NCBI GenBank assembly: GCA_002422315.1
Contig: DIUJ01000020.1
Span: forward strand, 16,127 to 66,622
Reading direction: 5' to 3'
Origin: Bacteroidetes bacterium UBA6161
Lineage (GTDB): Bacteria; Bacteroidota; Bacteroidia; NS11-12g; UBA955
Length of the DNA stretch: 50,496 nucleotides
The position numbers were made by a program, and so were the translations under genes. How positions within the stretch are numbered: position 1 is the first letter of the stretch; every line of letters begins with the position of its first letter. Shown here one piece after another: positions 1 to 7,793 of this stretch. The notes below the pieces were generated by a model, which saw nothing but the letters and a program-made list of their open reading frames with translations, did not search any database and was not told the origin of the DNA.

Positions 1-48
1 TTTTTTCGTCATTTCAGCATTATAATTTTCTAATGCTGAATTGGGGTT
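1..48. repeat. Truncated end of a hairpin-rich element
   Basis: Bases 15-38 form the hairpin CAGCATTA / TAATGCTG. The whole stretch, including the leading TTTTTTCGTCATTTC and the trailing GGGGTT, matches in inverted orientation one end of the 186-bp multi-hairpin insertion at 8951-9136. The copy is cut by the window edge. Bases 49-244 hold no gene that I can see. Confidence 0.6.
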
Positions 49-244
49 AAAGTATTTCACAGAGTACAATCTTCCCAAATAATCAAATTATTGCATCATC
101 AAAGTCATCGCATCATCACATTTCCAAATTACAATTTTTTGTTATTTTTGAGACTTGATTTAAATTCAATGCAGTTTGGAATTCGAATTTGAACGATATT
201 GAAAATCAAGCATTACAAAACAAACAAAATGTTAATTATCTAAA

Positions 245-652
245 ATGAAAAAAATATTCTTATTCCTAATACTACTCTTTATAAGCTTTTTAGGGTTTTC
301 TCAGAGCAGATATGTATCTGAAACAACAAAGAAAATTGTGTTTGCCAGAGATGGTGGAGTATGTAAATGTTGCGGGAGTTCAACGGATATAGAATTTGAC
401 CATATTACACCATTTTCATGTGGAGGGAGCAGTGAAGTATCTAATATTCAATTGTTGTGTAAAAGATGTAATCGAAGTAAATCGAACAGTTGTACATGTA
501 AAATACACAATAGGCGTGTTGGAACTAACTGTTGTGAGAAAAAATCGAGTCAACAAGCAGTTTCTTCCAAACAATGTAGTGGAACTACAAAAAAAGGGGC
601 CCGTTGTAGAAATCAAACAAGGAATAGCTCTGGTCGCTGTCATTTACACTAA
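245..652 (+). CDS. Exported HNH-endonuclease-like protein
   Basis: The 135-residue product begins with a typical signal peptide (about residues 1-19, ending FSQ). It is followed by an HNH fold with zinc Cys pairs at C40/C43 and C72/C75, the D52-H53 metal and catalytic pair, and N68. This is the arrangement of restriction-type HNH nucleases that cut DNA. A Cys-rich tail (C111, C121, C132, H133, H135) resembles a small second zinc module. Export of an HNH nuclease suggests periplasmic or extracellular DNA degradation, or a toxin domain; that is inference. The following small gene starts 20 bp downstream and may be co-transcribed. The start is chosen because the signal peptide begins there. Confidence 0.75.
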   Translation: MKKIFLFLILLFISFLGFSQSRYVSETTKKIVFARDGGVCKCCGSSTDIEFDHITPFSCGGSSEVSNIQLLCKRCNRSKSNSCTCKIHNRRVGTNCCEKKSSQQAVSSKQCSGTTKKGARCRNQTRNSSGRCHLH

Positions 653-672
653 TATAACCTAAACTTATATAT

Positions 673-918
673 ATGAAAAATAGTATCCTGTTTGCAATTG
701 ATTTAAATTCAAAAGAAACAATAATTTCAGAATCTGAAAAGGGAAGTAACAAAGTGACCTTAATTGAGAGAATAACTTGTCAAGAAAATGAGTTGTTATA
801 CAATGCTGTTTTAACCCTCACAAGTATTGTTAATTCCCCTGATTTTGATGTGTCTATATTTAAGGCAATGGACAAAGTGTGCCAAATGATTTATTCCAAA
901 CATAGAGAAAGGGAGTAG
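673..918 (+). CDS. Small hypothetical protein
   Basis: This is an 81-residue protein that I do not recognise. It has no signal peptide or membrane segment. It looks like a mixed alpha/beta cytoplasmic protein with a charged C-terminus. It begins 20 bp after the exported HNH protein on the same strand, so the two may form one unit. No toxin-immunity relation can be shown from sequence. The 237 bp after it, up to the next gene, contain only AT-rich sequence with a short inverted repeat (AATAGG / CCTATT near 1070-1086). Confidence 0.5.
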   Translation: MKNSILFAIDLNSKETIISESEKGSNKVTLIERITCQENELLYNAVLTLTSIVNSPDFDVSIFKAMDKVCQMIYSKHRERE

Positions 919-1135
919 ATAAATCTCTAAACGTTATTTTCTATGCCATCAATCCATTTCAGAGTCTTCTAGAAATGTAGGGTCTAAGGATAGAATATGC
1001 TAAGTTTCATTTTAATTGGTCAATAAAAACTAATTGTCTAAGTATAGCATAGAAAACCATTTCTTAAACCAATAGGATAGCCTATTTAAAATATTATTTT
1101 ACTTTTCAAGATTTTACAGGCAACTTATTTTTGAA

Positions 1136-1143
1136 TATCTTTG
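1136..1143 (+). promoter_or_regulatory. Bacteroidota -7 promoter element
   Basis: TATCTTTG matches the Bacteroidota -7 consensus TAnnTTTG and sits 12 bp upstream of the ATG at 1156. No clear -33 TTG lies at the normal distance, so the call rests on the -7 box alone. Confidence 0.45.
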
Positions 1144-1155
1144 TCGTTTAGGTAT

Positions 1156-4100
1156 ATGCCAAATAAAAACTTATTTCTGAAGGTATTATTCATACTATTT
1201 TTTCTAAAAGTTTTTAATTCTCAAGCGCAAACTGTAAAGTCTGGTGAAATTACATGGAAATATTTATCAGAAGAAAAATATGAAATCAATTTAACCTTAT
1301 TTAAACTATGCACGGGGCTCGATTTTGACACTATTCAAAAGATAGAGATTTTGTCTTTGGATAGTATCGTAAAAGATAGTTTTGAATTAACCTTTTACAG
1401 AAAAAGCGTTCAAAGTATTTCTTATTTGTGCGATACTGTGAAAAACTCCTGCGATACCTCACTTGGGGATCGTTTTAAGGTAACAGAGAAGCATGTTTTT
1501 TCTCAAATTCTAGATTTTAATGTAGGGCAAATAAAACAATGGCTCGACAGTGGGGCTTGTTTGTTTAGGTTTTATTATAAAAATTATGAGCGAGATTTTC
1601 ATTCCACGCTAGATACTGCATATAGGAACAGCACTTTTGAAGTGGATGCCGAAATAAATTATTGTGGTATAAAGTCTTCTTATCAGGCAGTTAGTGACAA
1701 TAGCCCTTACTTTACAAATCCGCCACTTTTACTCAATTTTTGTAATATTCCTTTTGTAAACCACGATGGTGGCTTTGATAAAGACAAGGATTCTATAGTT
1801 TACTCTCTAGAAGCACCTTTGTGGAATAAATATAGTGAGGTAGGATATATCGTTAATTTAAGTAAAAATATTCCTTTAAGCAATTATTGTAGGCCGCCTA
1901 TTCAATTTGGGCAATGTACCCCAAGGCCAAACAGAAGTTCTCCTGAAGGTTTTTATTTTAATACCAAGACAGGAGAATATATTTATCTGCCAACAGTTTG
2001 TAACCAAAAAGGGGTTTTGGTAGTAAAAGCAAGTCAATACAAGTTAGACTCTAGTGGGCATCGTTGGATTTACACTGGTTTTATAAAAAGAGAAATTTCT
2101 ATTACAACAATTATTTCGGGTAACAATAATATCCCAAGGCTAGCTTCTTCTAACACATATCTAATGTGTGAAGGAGAAAAAAAATGTTTTAAGATTAAGG
2201 TTGAAGATGAGGAATTCAATGGTACTTCGGGAAAGCAAGCGTGGATTGATACCATCTCATTAAGTTGGAATAATATTTTTAAAAATTCTACTTTAACTGT
2301 AGATTCTCATTTTTTGTCCAATAATAATGGGGTGATTTACGCTAATACAGATGCTACTTTATGTATTCAAACTGAAATAGGAGACGCTCGCCCGGTACCT
2401 TATTATTTGTCAATAACCGCTAGGGATAAGTGGTGTCCCTCCAATGCAGTAACTACGAAAGCGATAGAATTGTATGTAAACCCTTATCCTAAAGCAAAAC
2501 TACTATTAGAAGAAAAGACATGTGGCAAATTCTCTCTTAAAATAGAAACACAAAAACCTTTTCCTTATAGAGATAGCATAAAAGTGCTATGGTTGGTTTT
2601 GGATTCATTGAATAATACTATTGCCCAAGGCACTACTTTACAAGATAGTTTTATATTGCCTGATTTAGGTCTTTATTATGTACAATTTAATGCCAAATAT
2701 GCTATGTCTTCCTGTAGTATTTCAACTATAGATACCATTTATGGCAAAGTGGATAGCACTAAATGGAATTATATTGTACCCCGTTTACTTGTTTATAGCG
2801 ATACTCTACAATGTTTTAAAAACCATAGGTTTGAGATGATGGATAGTAGCTCAGTATTGGGTGGAGGTTTTGCACAACGGTATTGGGTGATAGCGGATAA
2901 AGATACTGTTTTGGATCAGAATCTATCATTGGTCTTTGATACAATTGGTAAATACAAGGCAAAATTATTTTTAATGTCGAACACCGGATGCGAGTATTCG
3001 GATTCTTTATATTTAAACTTGCGCGGAAGTCGTATAGATAGTGTTCATTTTTCAGATACTGCCTTGTGTTTTAGAAAGAACCAATTTATAGGAAAAGCCT
3101 ACGTAACAGATGCAGATTCTGTTACTTACTCTTGGAACTTTAGCGACAATGCGGACAGTATATACAATGGCAAAGAAATAAACAAAGTTTTCCAAAATTC
3201 GGGAAATTATGAGGCTCGGTTGATATTAAATAGTTCGGATGTTTGTGCAGATACCTTTTATCAAAATTTAATGGTTTTTTCACAACCTTCTGTTTTTGTT
3301 CTATTTGAAGATACTGTGATGTGTTTTAAAAACCATGAATTTAAAGGAGAAGCATTTGCTACAGGTACCAATCCAATAGTATACAATTGGCGATACACTG
3401 ACAATCCAAACAATATTTACATTGGTTCTTACTCACAAAAATCTTTCAACTCTTCAGGCAATTACTCTCTTACATTAGACATTGTAGATTCCAATAATTG
3501 TACAGATACAGTCAAACAAAAACTAAATGTATTGACAGAATTAAACACTAGCCTTTCTTTTAATGATACTTCAACCTGTGATAAAAACAAAGAATTTGTA
3601 GGAACCACTGTTGTATCAGGTGCTAAACCATTTGACTACCAATGGCGAATAAGCAATAACCCAGACAGTATTTATAAAGGGGCAGAATTACGAAGAGTTT
3701 TTCCAACATTTGGAAGTTTTTCCGTAGAACTAATAATTAACGATAAGAATCAGTGCTCAGATACATTTTCAAGAAATCTGCATGTGTTTTCACAACCATT
3801 AGCTTCCATAAAAGCATTGTCGGATTTAAATCAATGTTCTCGGAATACACAATTTACTTTTTTGGATAATTCTGCTGTTGATAGTGGAGAAATAGTAACA
3901 AGAAAATGGAGTTATTTAAACAATAGTTATTATAACAGAGATACTTTGGAGTTTGCATATCCATTGCCAGGTATAATTAATGTGACTTTAGACATAGCTT
4001 CTGAAAAAGGTTGCACAAGCTCAGCCACTATTAAAGCAGAAGTTATCGAATCTCCGTTTTCTGGTCAGATAGCAGGAGATACCATGGTTTGGTTGAAAGG

Positions 4101-4572
4101 TATTATTTTGTATACCTTGCCCAAGTACCCAATATATTATACATGGGGTTTTTCAGAAACTATGGGCAAAGGGCTTTCGAGCGGCATAAATGTGAACAGC
4201 TTTAGAATACAATGGCTGGATACTGGATGGGCTAACGTGTACTGTAAGTTTTATAAGGACCCAAGGTGTGTAGACTCTTCTATGATAAGTGTTTATATAC
4301 AAGAAAAGCCAGAACCTGTTAATGTAATGGATTTGGATTCTAAGGATTTACTTTTTTGTTTCCCAAATCCAGTATACGATGTGCTTACCTTGCCAGAAGG
4401 TCATACTTTTGTGAGGATTAATGTATATGATGAACTTGGAAAGTTAATCCTACAAAGTCAAGGCACCTATCAGCTCGATTTATCAAACCTAATCCCAGGG
4501 GTGTATATTGTAGAAGGGGTTTTACCCAATGGAAATAAAGTTAGGAACAAAGTTATTAAAATAAATCCATAG
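1156..4572 (+). CDS. Large secreted PKD-type protein with T9SS sorting domain
   Basis: The product is about 1,138 residues. A signal peptide (about the first 25 residues, ending NSQAQ) is followed by a cell-surface-like ectodomain. Three consecutive repeats of about 84 residues are encoded at roughly 3036-3800. Each has a DT..C....F.G start, a W(N/R)(F/Y)(S/T)DN core and a final C.DTF..L.VFSQP-type stretch, which is a PKD/Ig-like pattern. The last 75 residues form a type IX sorting domain: FCFPNPV, then a beta-rich tail with GVYIVEG and a Lys-rich end. It is probably exported by T9SS and displayed or released as an adhesin-like protein. The ATG at 1156 is chosen over an in-frame TTG at 1141, because the latter overlaps the promoter box. 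It ends 6 bp from the convergent rmuC. Confidence 0.8.
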   Translation: MPNKNLFLKVLFILFFLKVFNSQAQTVKSGEITWKYLSEEKYEINLTLFKLCTGLDFDTIQKIEILSLDSIVKDSFELTFYRKSVQSISYLCDTVKNSCDTSLGDRFKVTEKHVFSQILDFNVGQIKQWLDSGACLFRFYYKNYERDFHSTLDTAYRNSTFEVDAEINYCGIKSSYQAVSDNSPYFTNPPLLLNFCNIPFVNHDGGFDKDKDSIVYSLEAPLWNKYSEVGYIVNLSKNIPLSNYCRPPIQFGQCTPRPNRSSPEGFYFNTKTGEYIYLPTVCNQKGVLVVKASQYKLDSSGHRWIYTGFIKREISITTIISGNNNIPRLASSNTYLMCEGEKKCFKIKVEDEEFNGTSGKQAWIDTISLSWNNIFKNSTLTVDSHFLSNNNGVIYANTDATLCIQTEIGDARPVPYYLSITARDKWCPSNAVTTKAIELYVNPYPKAKLLLEEKTCGKFSLKIETQKPFPYRDSIKVLWLVLDSLNNTIAQGTTLQDSFILPDLGLYYVQFNAKYAMSSCSISTIDTIYGKVDSTKWNYIVPRLLVYSDTLQCFKNHRFEMMDSSSVLGGGFAQRYWVIADKDTVLDQNLSLVFDTIGKYKAKLFLMSNTGCEYSDSLYLNLRGSRIDSVHFSDTALCFRKNQFIGKAYVTDADSVTYSWNFSDNADSIYNGKEINKVFQNSGNYEARLILNSSDVCADTFYQNLMVFSQPSVFVLFEDTVMCFKNHEFKGEAFATGTNPIVYNWRYTDNPNNIYIGSYSQKSFNSSGNYSLTLDIVDSNNCTDTVKQKLNVLTELNTSLSFNDTSTCDKNKEFVGTTVVSGAKPFDYQWRISNNPDSIYKGAELRRVFPTFGSFSVELIINDKNQCSDTFSRNLHVFSQPLASIKALSDLNQCSRNTQFTFLDNSAVDSGEIVTRKWSYLNNSYYNRDTLEFAYPLPGIINVTLDIASEKGCTSSATIKAEVIESPFSGQIAGDTMVWLKGIILYTLPKYPIYYTWGFSETMGKGLSSGINVNSFRIQWLDTGWANVYCKFYKDPRCVDSSMISVYIQEKPEPVNVMDLDSKDLLFCFPNPVYDVLTLPEGHTFVRINVYDELGKLILQSQGTYQLDLSNLIPGVYIVEGVLPNGNKVRNKVIKINP

Positions 4573-4578
4573 AATCTC

Positions 4579-5901
4579 TCACTCCGTCTCCGAATCTTCT
4601 AACAGTTTTGGGTCTAAGGATTTGCTAGCCTTTGCACCCATTAGTTTTAGTTTTTCTACACGGTTTACTAAATTTCCTTTGCCAGATTTTAGTTTATTAA
4701 AGGTATCGCTATAAGTTTTTTGCGCCGTATCCAATTGGCTTCCAAGTTTTTTCAAGTCATTTACAAGCCCATCAAACTTGTCGTACAAGTCTCCAGCTTG
4801 TTTGGCAATTTCTGCTGCATTAGCATTTTGTTTTTCTTGTCTCCAAATACTTGCCACGGTCTTTAATGTGGCCAAAAGCGTACTTGGACTAACAATGACT
4901 ATTTTGTTGTTCCATGCAAAGTTAAATAGTTCTGTATCTGCTTCTATAGCCGCACCAAAGGAGGATTCTATGGGCATAAACATAAGTACAAAGTCGGGTG
5001 AATTTATACCGTATGCTTTAGTATAATCTTTTCCAGATAGGTTTTTTACGTGGTTGCGAACACTAAGTAAATGTTCGTCTATTGCACTTTTGCGTTCTTC
5101 GTTATTTTCTGCATTTACAAGTTTTTCGTATCCTACTAAAGAAACTTTGGAATCTATAACCAAGTGTTTGTTTTCGGGTAAGTGTATTACCACATCCGGA
5201 AAAAGTCTTTCGTTTTCTTCGTTACTTGTGGAGTATTGGGTAAAGTATTCTTTGTCTTTGCTTAGGCCACTACTTTCTAATATTTTTTCCAAGATTATTT
5301 CTCCCCAGTTCCCTTGTTTTTTAGTATCTCCTTTAAGTGCTTTAGTAAGTTTACTTGCTTCGTCGTTTAGTTTAGTATTAAGCTCCAGTAGGTTTTTGAT
5401 TTCGGTTTGAAGCGAATGTCTTTCTCTGGCTTCTGTTTGGTAGGTTTTTTCTACCTTTTCTTCAAAGGTGCTAATCTTTTCTTTTAAAGGATTTAGAATG
5501 ATATCTAAATTGCTTCTGTTTTGCTCCGCAAAGGTTTTGGATTTTTCTTCCAAGATTTTATTTGCAAGGTTTTCAAATTGCACTTTTAGCTGTTCTTGGT
5601 TTTTCTCAAAATCTTTTTGTTTGCTTTCTTGAATACTTACTATATTGTCGAATTTGGTTTTAAGTTCTTGAATTTCTGCAATATGTTGCTTTTCTTTTTC
5701 TAGTAATTCTTGTTGTTTTGCAGCTGCTTGAAATAGTTCCAATTGTTTTTCTTGTAACTGAAGTATACTATTGTCCAGCTTGGTTTGCAGCGTAGCAATT
5801 TCTACGGAGTGATTTTGAAGGTTTTGGAATTTGTTTTTTGCCACTAAAAAACCAACAATCCCACCAAGTGCAATTCCAATAAGTATATATAGTATTTCCA
5901 T
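4579..5901 (-). CDS. rmuC: RmuC family DNA recombination protein
   Basis: The 440-residue product has an N-terminal membrane anchor (ILIGIALGGIVGFLVA), a long coiled coil to about residue 200, then the RmuC nuclease-like core. The core includes GNWGEIILEKILESSGL, FPDVVIHLPENKHLVIDSK and FVLMFMPIESSFGAA, the hallmark segments of the family. RmuC limits DNA inversions and rearrangements in Escherichia coli. Length and domain order are normal. A TAnnTTTG box on the minus strand (5906-5913) lies just upstream of the ATG, so it is probably transcribed alone. It converges on the PKD surface-protein gene. Confidence 0.92.
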   Translation of the reverse strand: MEILYILIGIALGGIVGFLVAKNKFQNLQNHSVEIATLQTKLDNSILQLQEKQLELFQAAAKQQELLEKEKQHIAEIQELKTKFDNIVSIQESKQKDFEKNQEQLKVQFENLANKILEEKSKTFAEQNRSNLDIILNPLKEKISTFEEKVEKTYQTEARERHSLQTEIKNLLELNTKLNDEASKLTKALKGDTKKQGNWGEIILEKILESSGLSKDKEYFTQYSTSNEENERLFPDVVIHLPENKHLVIDSKVSLVGYEKLVNAENNEERKSAIDEHLLSVRNHVKNLSGKDYTKAYGINSPDFVLMFMPIESSFGAAIEADTELFNFAWNNKIVIVSPSTLLATLKTVASIWRQEKQNANAAEIAKQAGDLYDKFDGLVNDLKKLGSQLDTAQKTYSDTFNKLKSGKGNLVNRVEKLKLMGAKASKSLDPKLLEDSETE

Positions 5902-6019
5902 TCTTCAAATTTAAGAATAAGTTTAGACTAGAAAATTTTATGGATGTTTTTTTGTTTCTATTTATTGTGGTTGGTCATAACCCAATAAATTGGGGACAAG
6001 CCCGCCTATAAAGTCAAAA

Positions 6020-6099
6020 AAGTGTGGTAGGTGACAACACCAACCACGGCGGAAATACCAACTACGGTGGAAAGTGTGGTAGGTGACAACACCAACCAC
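6020..6099. repeat. REP palindrome block downstream of the RAYT gene
   Basis: Two copies of the imperfect palindrome GTGGTAGGTGACAACACC(AACCAC) flank a half-site (ACCAACTACGGTGG). The same block, in the same orientation and with one extra GGCGGAAATACCAACCAC unit, occurs at 6822-6912 on the other side of the transposase gene. It is non-coding. The rest of 5902-6222 has no other feature except TGTTCCGAGGA at 6188-6198, a degenerate copy of the terminal repeat of the element at 6912-7157. Confidence 0.75.
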
Positions 6100-6207
6100 T
6101 CCACAATTTTTATCGGATGAAGTCGTGGATTTCTAAGTAACAACCACTATTTTTTAAATTAAAGCCGTTTGGTGCTTTGTCCACAACTGTTCCGAGGATC
6201 CCAAAAG

Positions 6208-6233
6208 CCGTGGTTGGTGTTGTCACCAACCAC
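6208..6233. repeat. REP palindrome holding the RAYT stop codon
   Basis: GTGGTTGGTGTTGTCACCAACCAC is a near-perfect palindrome of the local REP family. The minus-strand stop codon of the RAYT gene (TGA at 6225-6223) and its last residues, GW, are encoded inside it. Confidence 0.75.
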
Positions 6234-6789
6234 CCAAGGAAGACTCTATACATCTATAGTCTAATAAAAACTCAAATGTTCTATCTCTGTTTTCATAAAA
6301 TCTAGCACTACTATAATAATAATCAGTAGGGTTAAAAACCATATTATGTTTAGATTTACAAGGGTTCATATGAATATAATCTAATTTTTCCTTTACGATG
6401 CTTTTAGAATATAATTCAGTTGCCAATGGTCGTCTCTCCCATATTTGGAATTGTCTGTCATTTTGTGAACTCACAAATTTTTTTAGTATTTCAGGATGGT
6501 TATCAATTATATTCAGTTTTATTTTTTGAGCAGTAAATTTAAGAAAATCTCTTTTAAATGAAGTTAGGGGATAATTAGGATTTAACATAAACAACAAATG
6601 AATATGATTTGACATAATTACAAATCCTGAAATTATTGCTTTTTTACTTTTGTTAAAATATTCAAGACTTGAGAGTATAATATTTTTATGAATCTCTATT
6701 TCAAGAAGATTTTGCCAGTTTAAAATCGTAGCAGTGAAGAAGTAGTAAGGATTAAGATAGTTTTTTTCGAGTGGATTAATATAGCTCAT
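6223..6789 (-). CDS. REP-associated tyrosine transposase (RAYT, Y1 family)
   Basis: The 188-residue product has the features of Y1/HUH single-strand transposases: the metal-binding HUH motif in VIMSNHIHLLF, then WERRPLATELYS and the RAYT signature KLDYIHMNP. RAYTs are thought to nick and move REP hairpins in trans rather than themselves. I start the gene at the ATG at 6789 (MSYINPLEKNYL). The frame stays open upstream to 6972, but those 61 codons only translate the REP block at 6822-6912. The stop codon lies within a REP palindrome. Direct REP blocks flank the gene on both sides, the usual RAYT arrangement. Which Tyr is catalytic cannot be decided without alignment. Confidence 0.85.
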   Translation of the reverse strand: MSYINPLEKNYLNPYYFFTATILNWQNLLEIEIHKNIILSSLEYFNKSKKAIISGFVIMSNHIHLLFMLNPNYPLTSFKRDFLKFTAQKIKLNIIDNHPEILKKFVSSQNDRQFQIWERRPLATELYSKSIVKEKLDYIHMNPCKSKHNMVFNPTDYYYSSARFYENRDRTFEFLLDYRCIESSLGGW

Positions 6790-6821
6790 AAGGCAAATGT
6801 AATAAAATAAAGAAATAAAAA

Positions 6822-6912
6822 AAGTGTGGTTGGTGACAACACCAACCACGGCGGAAATACCAACCACGGCGGAAATACCAACTACGGTGGAAAGTGTGGT
6901 TGGTGACAACAC
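6822..6912. repeat. REP palindrome block upstream of the RAYT gene
   Basis: Palindrome GTGGTTGGTGACAACACCAA(CCAC), then three half-sites of the form ACCAAC(C/T)ACGG(C/T)GG, then a second palindrome broken after ...ACAACACC by the element that begins at 6912. It is a near copy of the block at 6020-6099. Confidence 0.75.
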
Positions 6913-7157
6913 CATAACTGTTCGGAAGAATTGCAAAATGCTGAATATTAAAACCATGTAATTATTTTTCAAGTGAGTTTGGAGTGGATAAAAAGCATCA
7001 ATATCTAAAAATCCCTAAGGGGTTTAATATGAATAGCCACCGATTGCAATCGGGGATATTGAATAAGGCGATGTTAACAACCCGCCTTAGGCGGGTTGAA
7101 TTTTGCTATGGATAAAATTGATTTTCAAAGATAAATGAATCTTCCGAACAGTTATGG
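6912..7157. mobile_element. 246-bp MITE-like element with 18-bp perfect inverted ends
   Basis: CCATAACTGTTCGGAAGA at 6912-6929 recurs as an exact inverted copy at 7140-7157. The interior is non-coding and holds the perfect palindrome CCGATTGCAATCGG near 7030 and the hairpin AACCCGCCTTAGGCGGGTT near 7079-7097. The element interrupts a REP palindrome. Left of it is ...GGTGACAACACC and right of it is GGTCATAACACC, which could be a decayed target duplication. No transposase lies inside. From 7158 to 7256 there is only a degenerate REP remnant (AACACCAATAAAGGCGG). Confidence 0.6.
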
Positions 7158-7256
7158 TCATAACACCAATAAAGGCGGAAGTGAAAACTTATTATTTCGA
7201 TTTTGAATAATGCTTCTTGATTTTTATATTCGCTGAATAAAATTTAACAATCCAAA

Positions 7257-7691
7257 ATGATAATACTAGCTTACATATTAATTGCAATTGGTTCTTTCTG
7301 GTGTTTAGGTAGAATTCAAAATCAAAACCAAATGTATAAAGCTTTTCTTAATAAAACAATACATAAACAATCAGTTTTTACTATTTTAAATGCAATTATA
7401 AACTATATTCGAGTTGAATTAATTTTTGGATATGGTTTAGGACTAGTCTTTATATCCTTAGGTTATTATATAATTAATGACACTATACCTGTTAGGTTTA
7501 TATATAGTATGTTAGCTCTATTATTTTATGTTCTCGCTTGTTCTATAAGTCATACTAATATAAGGCGTTATCCCCTTCAGACTTCTATGTTACAAATTAA
7601 ACTCCCCTACATTTCTTCGCTTATACCTTTTACACATCCATTTTTTCTTATTATAATTTATTGCACATTTTTAATTTTAGCTGTAAAGTAG
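7257..7691 (+). CDS. Small integral membrane protein, unknown function
   Basis: The product is 144 residues with about four hydrophobic segments: residues 1-17, about 50-72, 78-98 and 120-142. A short loop holds the polar stretch CSISHTNIRRYPLQT. I do not recognise the family. It is AT-rich and stands alone between the MITE-like element and the first spacer repeat, so it may be part of the accessory zone. Its strand is opposite to the next three accessory genes. Confidence 0.55.
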   Translation: MIILAYILIAIGSFWCLGRIQNQNQMYKAFLNKTIHKQSVFTILNAIINYIRVELIFGYGLGLVFISLGYYIINDTIPVRFIYSMLALLFYVLACSISHTNIRRYPLQTSMLQIKLPYISSLIPFTHPFFLIIIYCTFLILAVK

Positions 7692-7701
7692 TATGAATTT
7701 T

Positions 7702-7782
7702 TGACATGCAATCCCGCCCAATGCGGGGGAATTCCTGCTTTTTTAAAGAGTTAGAGGGGTTATGCGACAGCTACGGCTGTTG
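7702..7782. repeat. Short variant of the cassette spacer repeat
   Basis: It contains both ends of the 430-bp spacer but little between. The first end, GACATGCAATCCCGCCCAAT at 7703-7722, is an inverted copy of the left end of the longer spacers. The second, GACAGCTACGGCTGT (hairpin ACAGC / GCTGT), matches their right end in direct orientation. It follows the RES gene on the minus strand. Confidence 0.55.
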
Positions 7783-7793
7783 GCAGTAGTGCT

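Noticed and set aside
6790..6972. N-terminal 61-codon extension of the RAYT
   Set aside because: It is the translation of the REP block and has no similarity to the transposase family start.
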